Shown here piece after piece: positions 1-9,710 of a stretch of 64,000 nt of DNA. The translations under genes and the position numbers were made by a program. Under the pieces are notes generated by a model. That model did no database searches and was not told the origin of the DNA. It worked only from the letters and a program-made list of their open reading frames with translations. Source of the DNA: Membranipora membranacea (Eukaryota; Bryozoa; Gymnolaemata; Cheilostomatida; Membraniporidae); the NCBI GenBank assembly GCA_914767715.1, contig OU612068.1:8866001-8930000 (forward strand). Reading direction: 5' to 3'. How positions within the stretch are numbered: position 1 is the stretch's first letter; each line of letters begins with the position of its first letter.

Positions 1-813
1 AATTTTATCCAATTTAACCTGCATGCTGTCCATCTTCTCCTGCATGCTGTCCATCTTCTCCATCATAATAGAAAGCACGCCATGTAGAGTTCTGCATGAC
101 GCACATCCGGGACTCTCCCCACAATCTCTGTCCCTGGAATGACTGGGAGCGCTGTCGACGAATGGAGCAGAAGTCTCCATTGTCTCAGATAGGGAACACT
201 GAGAAGACTCTGGCAGTGAGACTGTAGATCCCCCTAGAGCACCTGGTGTGCTTTGTTGTTGAGTTGTGCTGCTGTTGGCATTGGTTTGTTTACTTTTCAG
301 CGATTCCATTGCATTTGAGCATGAGGAACGGACTTTCTCGTTTAAATTGGCAATTGTTTCTGGCTGTAATTCACCTACCAGCTTAGAGTAGTGACTTATA
401 AACACATCCACATCTTTGATAGCATTCACCAGTATTCTAGAGGTGGTATGGTAAAAGTTTGCAGTGTAAAGGCGTCTATCCGATTTCTTCTTGTTTTTAA
501 CGGTGAATATGGTGGCTGTTGTGTTTTTGTCCTTATCTTTATTCATTTTCCTAGTTACATAAAGATATTGCTCCTGAATTGATGTTTGAAATATAGATCT
601 GACAAGCTCAAAAACAGCTGTGCTGCAGTCAACGACAATTTGGATGTTTCCCGGATTACCTTTTATGGTGATAGACTCATCAGTGGTAGTAGAGTCGATT
701 TTCTTTTGTAATGCCTTCAACTTGTTGAGCGAATAGGTGAAGATATTATCCTCAGCATCATCCTCATCAGGATCATTACTGGAAATGAGTTTTCTCTTCT
801 TGCCTTTGTTCAT
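1..813 (-). CDS. Partial LINE ORF1-like protein, open at left window edge
   Basis: An ATG at 813-811, preceded in frame by TAA, opens 271 codons with no stop down to base 1, so the C-terminus lies outside the window. The N-terminus is basic (MNKGKKRKLISSND), then an acidic patch (DPDEDDAED). A central mixed region follows, then a Ser/Thr/Gln-rich linker (about residues 140-200), a Cys pair (CASC), and a heptad-like coiled coil with a repeated EKMDSMQ unit at the visible end. Basic head, low-complexity linker and terminal coiled coil fit ORF1 (nucleic-acid-binding) proteins of non-LTR retrotransposons, but no named domain is recognised. A coiled-coil host protein is the alternative. The uninterrupted frame stands out against the decayed elements elsewhere in the window and suggests a young insertion. 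Confidence 0.6.
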   Translation of the reverse strand, partial: MNKGKKRKLISSNDPDEDDAEDNIFTYSLNKLKALQKKIDSTTTDESITIKGNPGNIQIVVDCSTAVFELVRSIFQTSIQEQYLYVTRKMNKDKDKNTTATIFTVKNKKKSDRRLYTANFYHTTSRILVNAIKDVDVFISHYSKLVGELQPETIANLNEKVRSSCSNAMESLKSKQTNANSSTTQQQSTPGALGGSTVSLPESSQCSLSETMETSAPFVDSAPSHSRDRDCGESPGCASCRTLHGVLSIMMEKMDSMQEKMDSMQVKLDKI

Positions 814-2046
814 TTTGGGTGAAAATTACCCAGATTTATTGTCAATTTTTCTGGAGCTCAGATTTTTTCAGCCAGATTTTTTCAGATGTGTCAAACACTT
901 CAACCAGGCCAATAATATCTTGTCTTTTATTTCTAAATCTTTGACATGCTCTGAAATTAATAGGTGCCATAAATTATTTCAGACAATTTTTGCGTTGGAA
1001 TGTAGCCTACCGATTAGTCGTGGAGTAATAGGCAACATTACCAACATCACTGTGAAATATTCAGTTATCCGAGTATACTGACATGGCCCCCAATGTTGGT
1101 CTGAAGCTTGTTTACTGGCTGGTTGCTTCGAGTCTTATCGGCTGTGGGTTGTTGTTTGTTGATGTGTTTGGTCTTGGTCAGGTAGATTGTAATCTAACAG
1201 TAGACTTCATTTTCAAAATGAGTAATGACTGACAACATTTTTATCTGGACCATGCAAAACTATATTTGGCCATCAGCTATAATGATTGCACCTATTCATT
1301 TCAGAGCATGTCAAATATTCAGATATAATATATATTATTGGCATGGCCGAGGAGTTTAACCCATTAAATTGAAATATTTCAATGACTGCAAATTCTGGTT
1401 TTTGTCCAGGTGTTACTACGTCTCCTTCTGTATTTCACAGGCCGATAACACGCAAAACCTGACATAAATATAAAGCTCCACACAACAAGAAAAAAATAAC
1501 ACAAGCACATGGGTCGAATTCACAATACTGGTTCATGAGTGGATAAAACCACATCATCAACTCAGAATACAGGGAAATCCACCTTATTGGCTTAAATCCC
1601 ATGTCTACTTTAGAGGTGTTTCATAGACCACAGAGGGTGACCTCAATAGTACCCACTGCCAAATTGGTCCAAATGGCAAATTGCAAGAGAAACCAAGCGT
1701 TATTGTTAAACATATTTTCATATGAGGTTTTTGCTCGAAAATTTAAAACAAAATGCTATATTAAAATTTTAATGAAAGTTTCAGCGGTGCGGTGTAGTCA
1801 ACGCCAGAGAGTTCGAGTCTAGAATGGCAACCGCCCGATTGAACAAAGCTGAGACCATCCCATCGACCAGCGACCGGATAGTTTCATCTTTCTAATGCCC
1901 CCTACACACCATCCCCCCCCCCCCACAAAGCCTCCGCCTCCGATTTCAATCAAGGGAAGGAATAAAGACTTTGAGATATATTTGAATGTATTACTACATC
2001 AATTCTTATAATGTTAAAGAACGGTGTGTAATATTGTTTTCTGCAG
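814..2046. other. No gene recognised
   Basis: AT-rich sequence with only short chance ORFs and a poly-C run near 1912-1923. It may hold upstream exons or the promoter of the cysteine-rich gene that starts to be readable at 2047, but none could be tied on by splice phase. Confidence 0.5.
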
Positions 2047-3151
2047 TATGTGAAGTATATGGAATTGAACGTCTTGAAGGATATGCAGAGCGTTATAGGG
2101 CTGGCGATTGCCTAGGGTTAGTAATTAATTCTTAGATTTGCAGCATTTTATAAAAACAGTTACAGTGAAATGAACAAGTATTTTAAGGTGATATCAAAGC
2201 TGCCACTGCCCATAAAGAGTTTCGCAATTATTTCAATTGACCACATCTAAAAACCTGTACTTAAACCAAACTATGCTTTTTTTTGCAGGGGTGACCAATG
2301 GAACCAAGAAACTTTAGCAGGCTGTATTACGAAAGATCCAGTTGCATTAACACTATTGAGCCTGAGATACAGACTAGCTGAGAGAGGGACTCCGTGCACC
2401 TCACCCCTTCTTGAAGAGGGTAAGAACGTGTCATACAGATTTCAGAACAATCCAGAACAGGAATATCAAATATTTGCTATGTTCAGAGTTCAACAAACTC
2501 AGTAGTATAATTGGTAATGATTGACGATAATTGATAGACAAAGATTGTCACTGACACGCTAATAGTGCGACCATTTATCCGTTGTTGCTTCTTCGATTTT
2601 ACAGGTTGTAGAGGACTCGCTCATTGCATGACTCTTTTGTTGGCTCCAGAAAGCGAGGACAACAGCATTGGAGAACACAACACACCAAAGTTACTGTGGT
2701 AAGTTATAAAGCATTACTATTGTTATTCATGGTCATCAGATCACAAATGGGAGCTACTATAATGTAATGCTTGTGAAAAATAGGAAAGCAATAACATGAC
2801 AATAAAACTCGGACTCATCTCTTTGCATTCTCTCATTTGTTGCATTTATTCAAATAAATGCTATACCCATCATTTGTGTTTAAAATGTTAACTTTTAGTT
2901 TCCTGCTTATTCAGACAGGGAAAATTCAAACTATCACACATAGAAAAACATTGAACATATATATAGATGGTTAACTGGTTGTGTTATCATTCTATATTTA
3001 TAGTGAGAACTACAAAGCAGCTATGAACTGCTTGAGGTGTGAGGAAAATAAAGGGTGTAAGCTGGCTACATTATTCAAAGAGAGCGTTAGGGGTGCTGCT
3101 GTCGTCTTATGTCCCCACATAGAGTTGTTCACATGTCCAGTTAATGTCTAA
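2047..3151 (+). CDS. Unidentified cysteine-rich protein, 3' four exons (copy 1)
   Basis: Four exons join with matching phase at every junction: 2047-2116 (phase 1 to 2), 2289-2419 (2 to 1), 2605-2698 (1 to 2) and 3004-3151, ending in TAA. All have AG acceptors and GT donors (GTTAGT, GTAAGA, GTAAGT). The readable part is about 147 residues. It contains many Cys (for example RAGDCLGGDQW, AGCITKD, GCRGLAHCM, NCLRCEENKGC, VVLCPH), which suggests a disulfide-bonded, possibly secreted domain. No signal peptide was found because 5' exons are not recognised. A polyadenylation signal AATAAA lies at 3271-3276. A divergent second copy follows at 4218-7367. I do not recognise the family, and function is unknown. 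Four matching phases plus the paralog make a real gene likely. Confidence 0.6.
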
Positions 3152-5168
3152 ACTTGCTTCGTAGGAAAATCTCCTTGTCGATTTATTACGGTCTTTAATT
3201 ATTTGAATTTTGACTCAAAGATTTGATAATCTGGAGCGCTGCAATTTATATTGATCCTAAGAACAACCACAATAAATTAAAGCATGATGTATCTGTGTAT
3301 ACATTTAACTCTTTCCTTCATGTAATTTTTGAACTCATCTGATTTGTAGATTAATCAATTTGTCAAGATTTAAGACTGAAAGTGGCTGTGATGTAATGAG
3401 ACTGCAAAATTCACTATTTTGCTATTTTTCAGTGTTTTCAGACTGATACTTATGATGAAAATGCATGATAATTTTTAGACATTAAGCTCTATGTCTTATC
3501 AAAATAAATATCTTCAACTGACCATTTGGTGTGAGATTTTATTATATTTTTTGAATGACAAAATGTCATTTTAAATAATCATGGAGAGTTTGTCGCATTG
3601 ATATTGCTTCCCAAATTTATATGAATGATAATTGCAGGCAACTTTGTCGATAGAGAAACTTGCCAATGTCATCTTGGTGTAACTGCGACCATAACCTCAT
3701 TCTAATAGTTGGTTAGCAATTTTTTTACTCAATAATTTTTTTGGAACAATGAGGGTTGCTCTTACACAAAGTTGGTCTCTAATGACTTGAGATCTTTCAC
3801 TTCTGCCACTTTCAGAGAAACATTGTCATCATATGCTTTTTATTTTTTATTGGTAATTAAATAATCAATTACGACAGCATAACTTGCTCCCTGCCTATCA
3901 GAATGATAAACACATTTTAGTATTAAGAGACTCTACTGATCGGAGGTTTATAGAATTGTTGCGCTGTGACACTATATCTGACTAGATTATTGAAAACCTC
4001 TTGGGTATATTTTATCTGCCCCAATTTGCCCTCAGTTTGAAGGCAGGTCGGAGCACACCTGGGGGGTCCACCAATTCCCAGTAGTCAGTGGACTGCAGTT
4101 GATTTTGAACCAACAATATTGGTTTATAGTTGTTAAATTAGGGATCTTCCTTTGACCTTTATAACCTTTAGAATTTAAAAAATTTGTATTAATCAGCTAG
4201 TCTCATTTATATTTTAGGGGTGACCAAATATCGAAAGATCCCCTAGCAACCTGTGTGATCAAAGACCTCATTGCAGTAACACTGATAAGTATCAGATACG
4301 CGACTGTCGATCATCTGACACCATGCCCTGTATTTGTAGCTAAGCTGGTAAGCTTGGCTTTTAAATTACACTATACCTTCATATGAAGGCTTCTCTGTGC
4401 ACTACACACATCATACTCACTGCAATGCTTGAATGGAGCCCATCATGTGAAAGAGTTCAAGTCATAAAAATAAATCATGATTATTGCGCAAGAGGGTATT
4501 TATTACTAACTGTCAAAAATACTCTGCTCGTTTTTATCTAGTCCTGTCTATTAATTTATTTCAAACTATTATAGTATTGCTGAGAATCAACAAATATATG
4601 TGATACTGGCTTTTTTTGCAGGTTGCGAGCAACTCTTTGAGTGTTACACTCTTATGTTAGCCCCTGAGGACAGGAGAATCTACGGGGGAGACTATGCAAT
4701 AAACATTTCTATGGTAAGTCAATAGTATAATTATATGTTCAAAGATTCATTTTTAACAAAATAAGATCTTACAGAAACCATGGGATTCATCATCCAGAGT
4801 ACTGAGGGCAGTTCTATCATTGTTTGAAACTCATGGCCACCGTATCTCAGTTGGCAAAGAAGTTCAGAGCATGACTTCAGCACCCAGATATACCTGTGGA
4901 CACAATACTAGGCTGAATGATATACTGTCCAAACAGCTAAGCTAACTCCAATTCAAAGCTGTCTAGTGAAACTAACCAGTTGTCAGCGGTATCAGAGATT
5001 TGCAACTAAAAAACCACCAGTGTGAAATGTGTATCATAGAAGATACCTTCGGTTTTTTATTGAGGTCATGGTTTCAAATTTAGATTCCTCTTTTAAAAGA
5101 GAGGAGACAAAAACGGTCAGATTGCCAATGGCTATGTTTATTTTTCGATACTAATCATATGGTAATTT

Positions 5169-7214
5169 GCGGTAACTTTAAATTGCTGAACAGACTGAAC
5201 AGACTGAACAGCTAAACAGAATTTTTCAGACTACAATATTTTTCTACTTGATTGGCTAACATTGCAGAAGTGTGGACAACTGCTTATATTTTGCAGATTA
5301 GTCTTCTGATTTTAACTTTAACTTTAACTTAGCATTCCCCTTCGTTTCCTTCAATTTATTTTTTGGTGGAGAAAATTCTTGTTGGTGAACACCCTATGTC
5401 ACTGAGGTATATATGAATATCAATGCCTGAGATATGGTACACAATATTATGGCGAATAAGAGGTTAGTTAAATTATAACATCAGATCATATTTGGTATTT
5501 AGGAGGAAGTGCTGGTTACCAGTTGTAAGCACCATTTCTGACCATATATATATCTATATGTATATATATATATATATATATGACATTTGTATGTATGTTG
5601 CACTGATACCAACGTCCCAAGACTGCCTCACAACATGTCTCAAGACCGTCTTACATAACAACGTCTCAAGACTCCCCTAAACACTTCTCATGTGTCTTCA
5701 CGTACCCGTCGCTAGCGACTGGTCATGGTGTCCTTTCAGAACTGATAAACAAAACAAATTGTAATGTCTAGAGTTAGACACACAAAAAAAGTGAAGTGAG
5801 TAGAAATCAGGCGGCGTCCACTATTTTATTATGATGCTATGTACCAATACTAAGTTGTCTCAAAAATAATGTCGTATTCCGATCTTCATTGAATCAGTAT
5901 TTTTCTTTTTACTCTTTGCAGAATGTTGTGTCAGATCGGTGCGCTGTGGTTTTGTCAGGGATTTGACATAGCACTAGCAGTGGTATGTACAAATCATAAA
6001 TCAAGTTTTCCCTCTTGCTCCTTAAGCTGCCTACTACGAGGACATAAATGAGAATCACAATCCAGAGTGATCAAACATGCAAACAGATGTGGCAAACAGG
6101 TGTGGCAGCCATAGCAGTACATGATGTCAGATTGTTAGGGATAATATTGATGCTGGTTCATCAACAATTTTCCAGATTAGCTTAAAATATGTATCCCTGA
6201 AACCTGTCGCTTAATTCAAACATAAGATGGTAATTACCATGGAAACTGAGTGTGTATGATTAATTTTGAAATTCTGAAAAGATAGATATCATTTTGATGT
6301 TATTTTTTTATTATCTGCAGGTCACATGGTGATAAGAGCAAGCAAACTGAGATTCAAACCATTCTGCAAGCACTTTACGCTTTCTCACTCTGTAAGCTAC
6401 TCGCCTCAATCACTCCATGTATGATATGGTGAAAGGACTCAAAGCAAGTTGAATCAACATGAATGCAGAAGAGAAAAACGCTCTAGAAATCACACCACAC
6501 ATTTGTAATTGTCATTTGTAGTTGTTACCTGTCTGTTCGTAGATTGAAATTGAACTTTAAAACATTTCAATGACCAAGTTCTATCTCTATGTTTCAAGAC
6601 TATGTTATATAAGAATAATAATATAATGTTTTAAAATCATAGTGGAACAACTGTTTTGCTATATTCATTTTTATGAGTGGGCATACCGATGAAAAAGTTG
6701 TTTGTGCGTGAATAGGGGATCTGATAAAAACGTGATGGGGTTGCAACAGGGTGTTGCTATGAATGTATTATTTATCAGAAGAAGCAATTTAACTTATGCA
6801 TAATCAATTTGTTATTCCTGAGACTCAACGGTGTAATGTGTTCACAGTAAATGTTGCAGCATTGCACTGGCGAAAGGCATAGAACACTCCATCTAATCAT
6901 AAGTGTATGCACATTGATTTCTTCATTTGCTTGCCCTAACTCGGTTCAACATATACATCCAAGTGCCTGATGAGGAGGAAAGCCATATCAGTCAGGTGCC
7001 AATGGTTGACTCATTATAATCTTAAAATTGTTCGGCTAGAAAGAATGTGTTTGAGTAATAAACTTGTTCATTTGAGTGTCAAATTGGTAGAAATTGCTTT
7101 AAGTTGCCTTCTCTATCAAATAATAGCCAATCGCATGGAAGAATATTAAAGTAGGCTGAGAAATTTGTTCTGCTGTTCAGTCTGTTCAGTCTGATCAGCA
7201 ATTTACAGTTACCG
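5169..7214. mobile_element. DNA transposon inserted in an intron of copy 2
   Basis: The ends are inverted repeats: CGGTAACTTTAAATTGCTGA at the left (from 5170) pairs with its near reverse complement ending at 7214. The match runs on through a GAACAGACT-repeat stretch for about 60 bases. The direct repeat GGTAATTT flanks it at 5161-5168 and 7215-7222, an 8-bp target duplication as made by hAT and P-type elements. Inside are only short open pieces, for example 5923-5982 (MLCQIGALWFC) and 6322-6432 (HGDKSKQTEIQTILQ). These do not join in phase and resemble no transposase I know, so the element is probably non-autonomous or decayed. Confidence 0.7.
5543..5581. repeat. TA-rich microsatellite
   Basis: Imperfect (TA)n run, inside the transposon at 5169-7214. 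Confidence 0.85.
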
Positions 7215-7972
7215 GGTAATTTTCTTGATTATTATAACAGTGAGAATTACAAAGAGGCAACAAGATGCCTCAGATGTGTTGAGAGTAGAGGTTGCCAACG
7301 AGCCGAAGAATTCAGAGTGAACCTCAGGGATGCAGCTGTAGAACTGTGTCCCCATATACTGAGCTGATGCCTAGACTTCACTACCATAGGTGATCTGTTT
7401 TGCCTTCCTGATGGATCACTGCACTGCACCGCACCATATTTGTTGCCTACAACTTGCTGGTACTGGTTGCAGTTAACATTCCTATCGCTACCGTAAACAA
7501 AAATCTTAAATTGGATACTTCTTTGATAGCGCAAACATGAAAATGGAAATAGTAGTATTTATGCAAATTGTGTTATTCTTATTTGAAATTGAATGCGATT
7601 GTGAATTCTCGCTAAACTATAAAGCTGCGTTTACATGTGAGACAAATCGGCTAATAATAACAACTCCGACAGAGAATATGAATCTGCTCTATAATCGTTG
7701 TCTGTCAACATGTCAACGATACGCTATTTACACACTGTTCATGCCTAACCGATTTCAACACAAACTTCCAACTCAACTTGTCTCTGATTGGCTAGTGAGA
7801 CAACTAGTTGGTTTATTCAGTAGTAGTATTAGCTAGTAACTAGTAGTAACTAGTTAGTAATTCATAGCTGGAGAGTGGAGTCTCCTTCACTAGTCTCCCT
7901 AGTTGAAAGGCTACTGTTGTGCCCCTGCAGACCACTGACCAGGGAGGGTGGGACTGAGACTGACAGAGAGTC

Positions 7973-8092
7973 ATGTTTAGTAATGATTCATCATCTGATG
8001 AAGATGTTATAATAGCAGCAGCAGCAATAACTGTTATAACTATATTGCTGTACGTTGCTGCTAAGGACAAGGAAAGGTTGAGAGAAATATAA
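7973..8092 (+). pseudogene. 39-residue remnant of a Harbinger transposase N-terminus
   Basis: ATG to TAA, 39 codons. The start MFSNDSSSDEDVIIAAAAIT followed by a charged KDKERLREI tail has the acidic SSDEDE-then-aliphatic pattern commonly seen at the N-terminus of Harbinger (HARBI1-like) nucleases. The usual basic stretch and all catalytic residues are missing. It lies inside the TAA-flanked element. A chance ORF cannot be excluded, but position and composition agree. Confidence 0.45.
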
Positions 8093-8154
8093 TGATCAAT
8101 CATCATTACTTATACTCATTTATTGGCTGAACCATTCATAATCGTTAAGATCTG

Positions 8155-8187
8155 TCGTTCACTTGTGACATTGTCACAAGTGAACGA
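8155..8187. repeat. Perfect 16-bp-arm palindrome
   Basis: TCGTTCACTTGTGACA, one base, then the exact reverse complement. It lies near the right end of the Harbinger-like element. Confidence 0.9.
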
Positions 8188-8315
8188 TTTTGAACAATAC
8201 AGATTTAAACACCGATTTAAACACAGATTAGCTGTTTACACGGTCAGTCAAATCGATGACCTGTGTCGGAGTTGTTATTATTAGCCGATCTGTCGCACAT
8301 GTAAACGCAGCTTAA

Positions 8316-8999
8316 GTGAAATATTGGCAGTGACAGCTAAAATAAGTCATAGATCAGTCGAATAAAATTTCTTTTGGTAAAATACTCGGCTATCTGATTA
8401 GCTGTTTTTCAAGTTGATTTTTGGATTATGTTTTCATAGATAGATTACATCCAGGGGCTCAAGAATACAGCACATTTCAAGAAAGTGATTATCGTGATCT
8501 ATAGTCATATGATTTGATTGAATGTGATTTGAAAGTCACCTTGATTTGTTTCTGAATTTCAAATCGGAGAACTTGGTAACAACGGTCTAGGACTAATTGT
8601 TTGACAATGTAATAATGTGACATTAGTATCATATCATCGCTCATCAATCATTATTTACTATGACAAAATAATTAATGAGCTGTCTATGCTTGTCTATGCT
8701 GTCTATGCTTGTCTGTTGAAGATCAAGACAATCTATATGAATCAATAACTACCTAAATCTTTGATACTGTGACTGCCTCTCGAATTCCTGGACACAGTTG
8801 TAATCAAATGAATATTGAATGACATGGTTCTTCGTTTGGGGGGGAGGGGCTCCAAAAGGAATTCCAATGTGTTCAGAATTGGCCAGTGTCAGACTGAAAT
8901 GAGATCATGACTTGAATTTATTGCAAAAAGTACATTGAGAAATATGCCAAGAATATAATCCAGTTAACGGGCTAATGAGTAGAAAACCCCAAAAAGTGC
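8316..8999. other. No gene recognised
   Basis: AT-rich. A short GTCTATGCT direct repeat near 8680-8710 is the only local structure seen. Confidence 0.5.
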
Positions 9000-9075
9000 A
9001 GCGGGGTGCAGCGGGTGCAGAGGGGTGCTGCGGGGTTCAGTGTGGTACAGCGGGGTACAGTGGGTTGTAGCCCCT
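9000..9075. repeat. G-rich minisatellite-like stretch
   Basis: Degenerate repeats of about 10 bases around GCGGGGTGCA. Similar G/T-rich sequence occurs at 13494-13700, on the other side of the RTE element. Confidence 0.7.
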
Positions 9076-9676
9076 GTCTTTCTACTATTTGTTGCAAAGT
9101 ACAAGTGCATACATCCATTTTTGAACTAAAGTTAAAGACTACCCAAAGACCAATGCATGTCAGGCAGTTACTTATCGTAAAGTCAATAAGCATGCGAAAA
9201 TCACCGTAGGCCTACCTTACCATATACCAATAACACAGAATACAATCAACAGGAGCGTGTCATACATAGAATTAGGATCTGATTTCTGTTGGCTTGTAGC
9301 AAATAAAAGCTTTTTTTATAGATTTATTACAATAGGGATGAAATCATCAAAACCATCATTTCCCAGTGTAAGGAATAAAGGTTCCATCGCTCCATTTGTG
9401 GTTGATCTTAGTAATTTTCTCAACACCGAATTGAGCGCGCCAAAGTATATATTATGGTAGACAATATGAGCATGATATAAAATCATGATCTGCTAAAAAT
9501 AAGTTTTCAATTAAAAATGCTTTTCAAAACTCTGCTTACAATGAATTACTTTCGACTTAATAAACCTTAAGAACCTTTGATATCTTAATAATAAATCTTG
9601 TTAAGAATTTTTTATCTCAAAGTAAACATGTTGTTTCATTTCATCACACATTTTCACCGCTGTAGTTTGCCAGATC
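9076..9676. other. No gene recognised
   Basis: Low-complexity AT-rich flank of the RTE element; only short ORFs without recognisable similarity. Confidence 0.5.
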
Positions 9677-9710
9677 CATCATCATCATCATCATCATCAT
9701 TTGCAGTCCG

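Larger units (their letters stand above)
4218..7367 (+). pseudogene. Decayed tandem paralog of the cysteine-rich gene (copy 2)
   Basis: Three exons match the last three of copy 1: 4218-4347 (GDQISKDPLATCVIKD), 4622-4713 (GCEQLFECYTLMLAPE) and 7241-7367 (ENYKEATRCLRC, LCPHILS then TGA). Cys spacing is kept, but the first two exons are one and two bases shorter than their copy-1 counterparts. Splice phase therefore no longer matches at either junction and each in-phase read-through hits a stop. The equivalent of exon 2047-2116 was not found. A 2 kb transposon (5169-7214) occupies the last intron, ending 26 bases before the final exon. Either this is a pseudogene, or it uses splice sites I did not recognise. 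Confidence 0.5.
7623..8312 (+). mobile_element. Non-autonomous PIF/Harbinger-like element
   Basis: A 690-bp element with inverted repeats of about 50 bases, starting AGCTGCGTTTACATGTG at 7623 and ending in its complement ACGCAGCT at 8312. The trinucleotide TAA sits immediately outside both ends (7620-7622 and 8313-8315), as expected for the 3-bp target duplications of PIF/Harbinger elements. A short ORF inside (7973-8092) resembles the acidic start of Harbinger transposases, which supports the same assignment. No catalytic domain remains. Confidence 0.7.

Noticed and set aside
5923-6432. Two-exon small gene inside the 5.2-7.2 kb transposon
   Set aside because: The first exon ends in phase 0 but the second reads well only from phase 2; in-phase joining stops after three codons.
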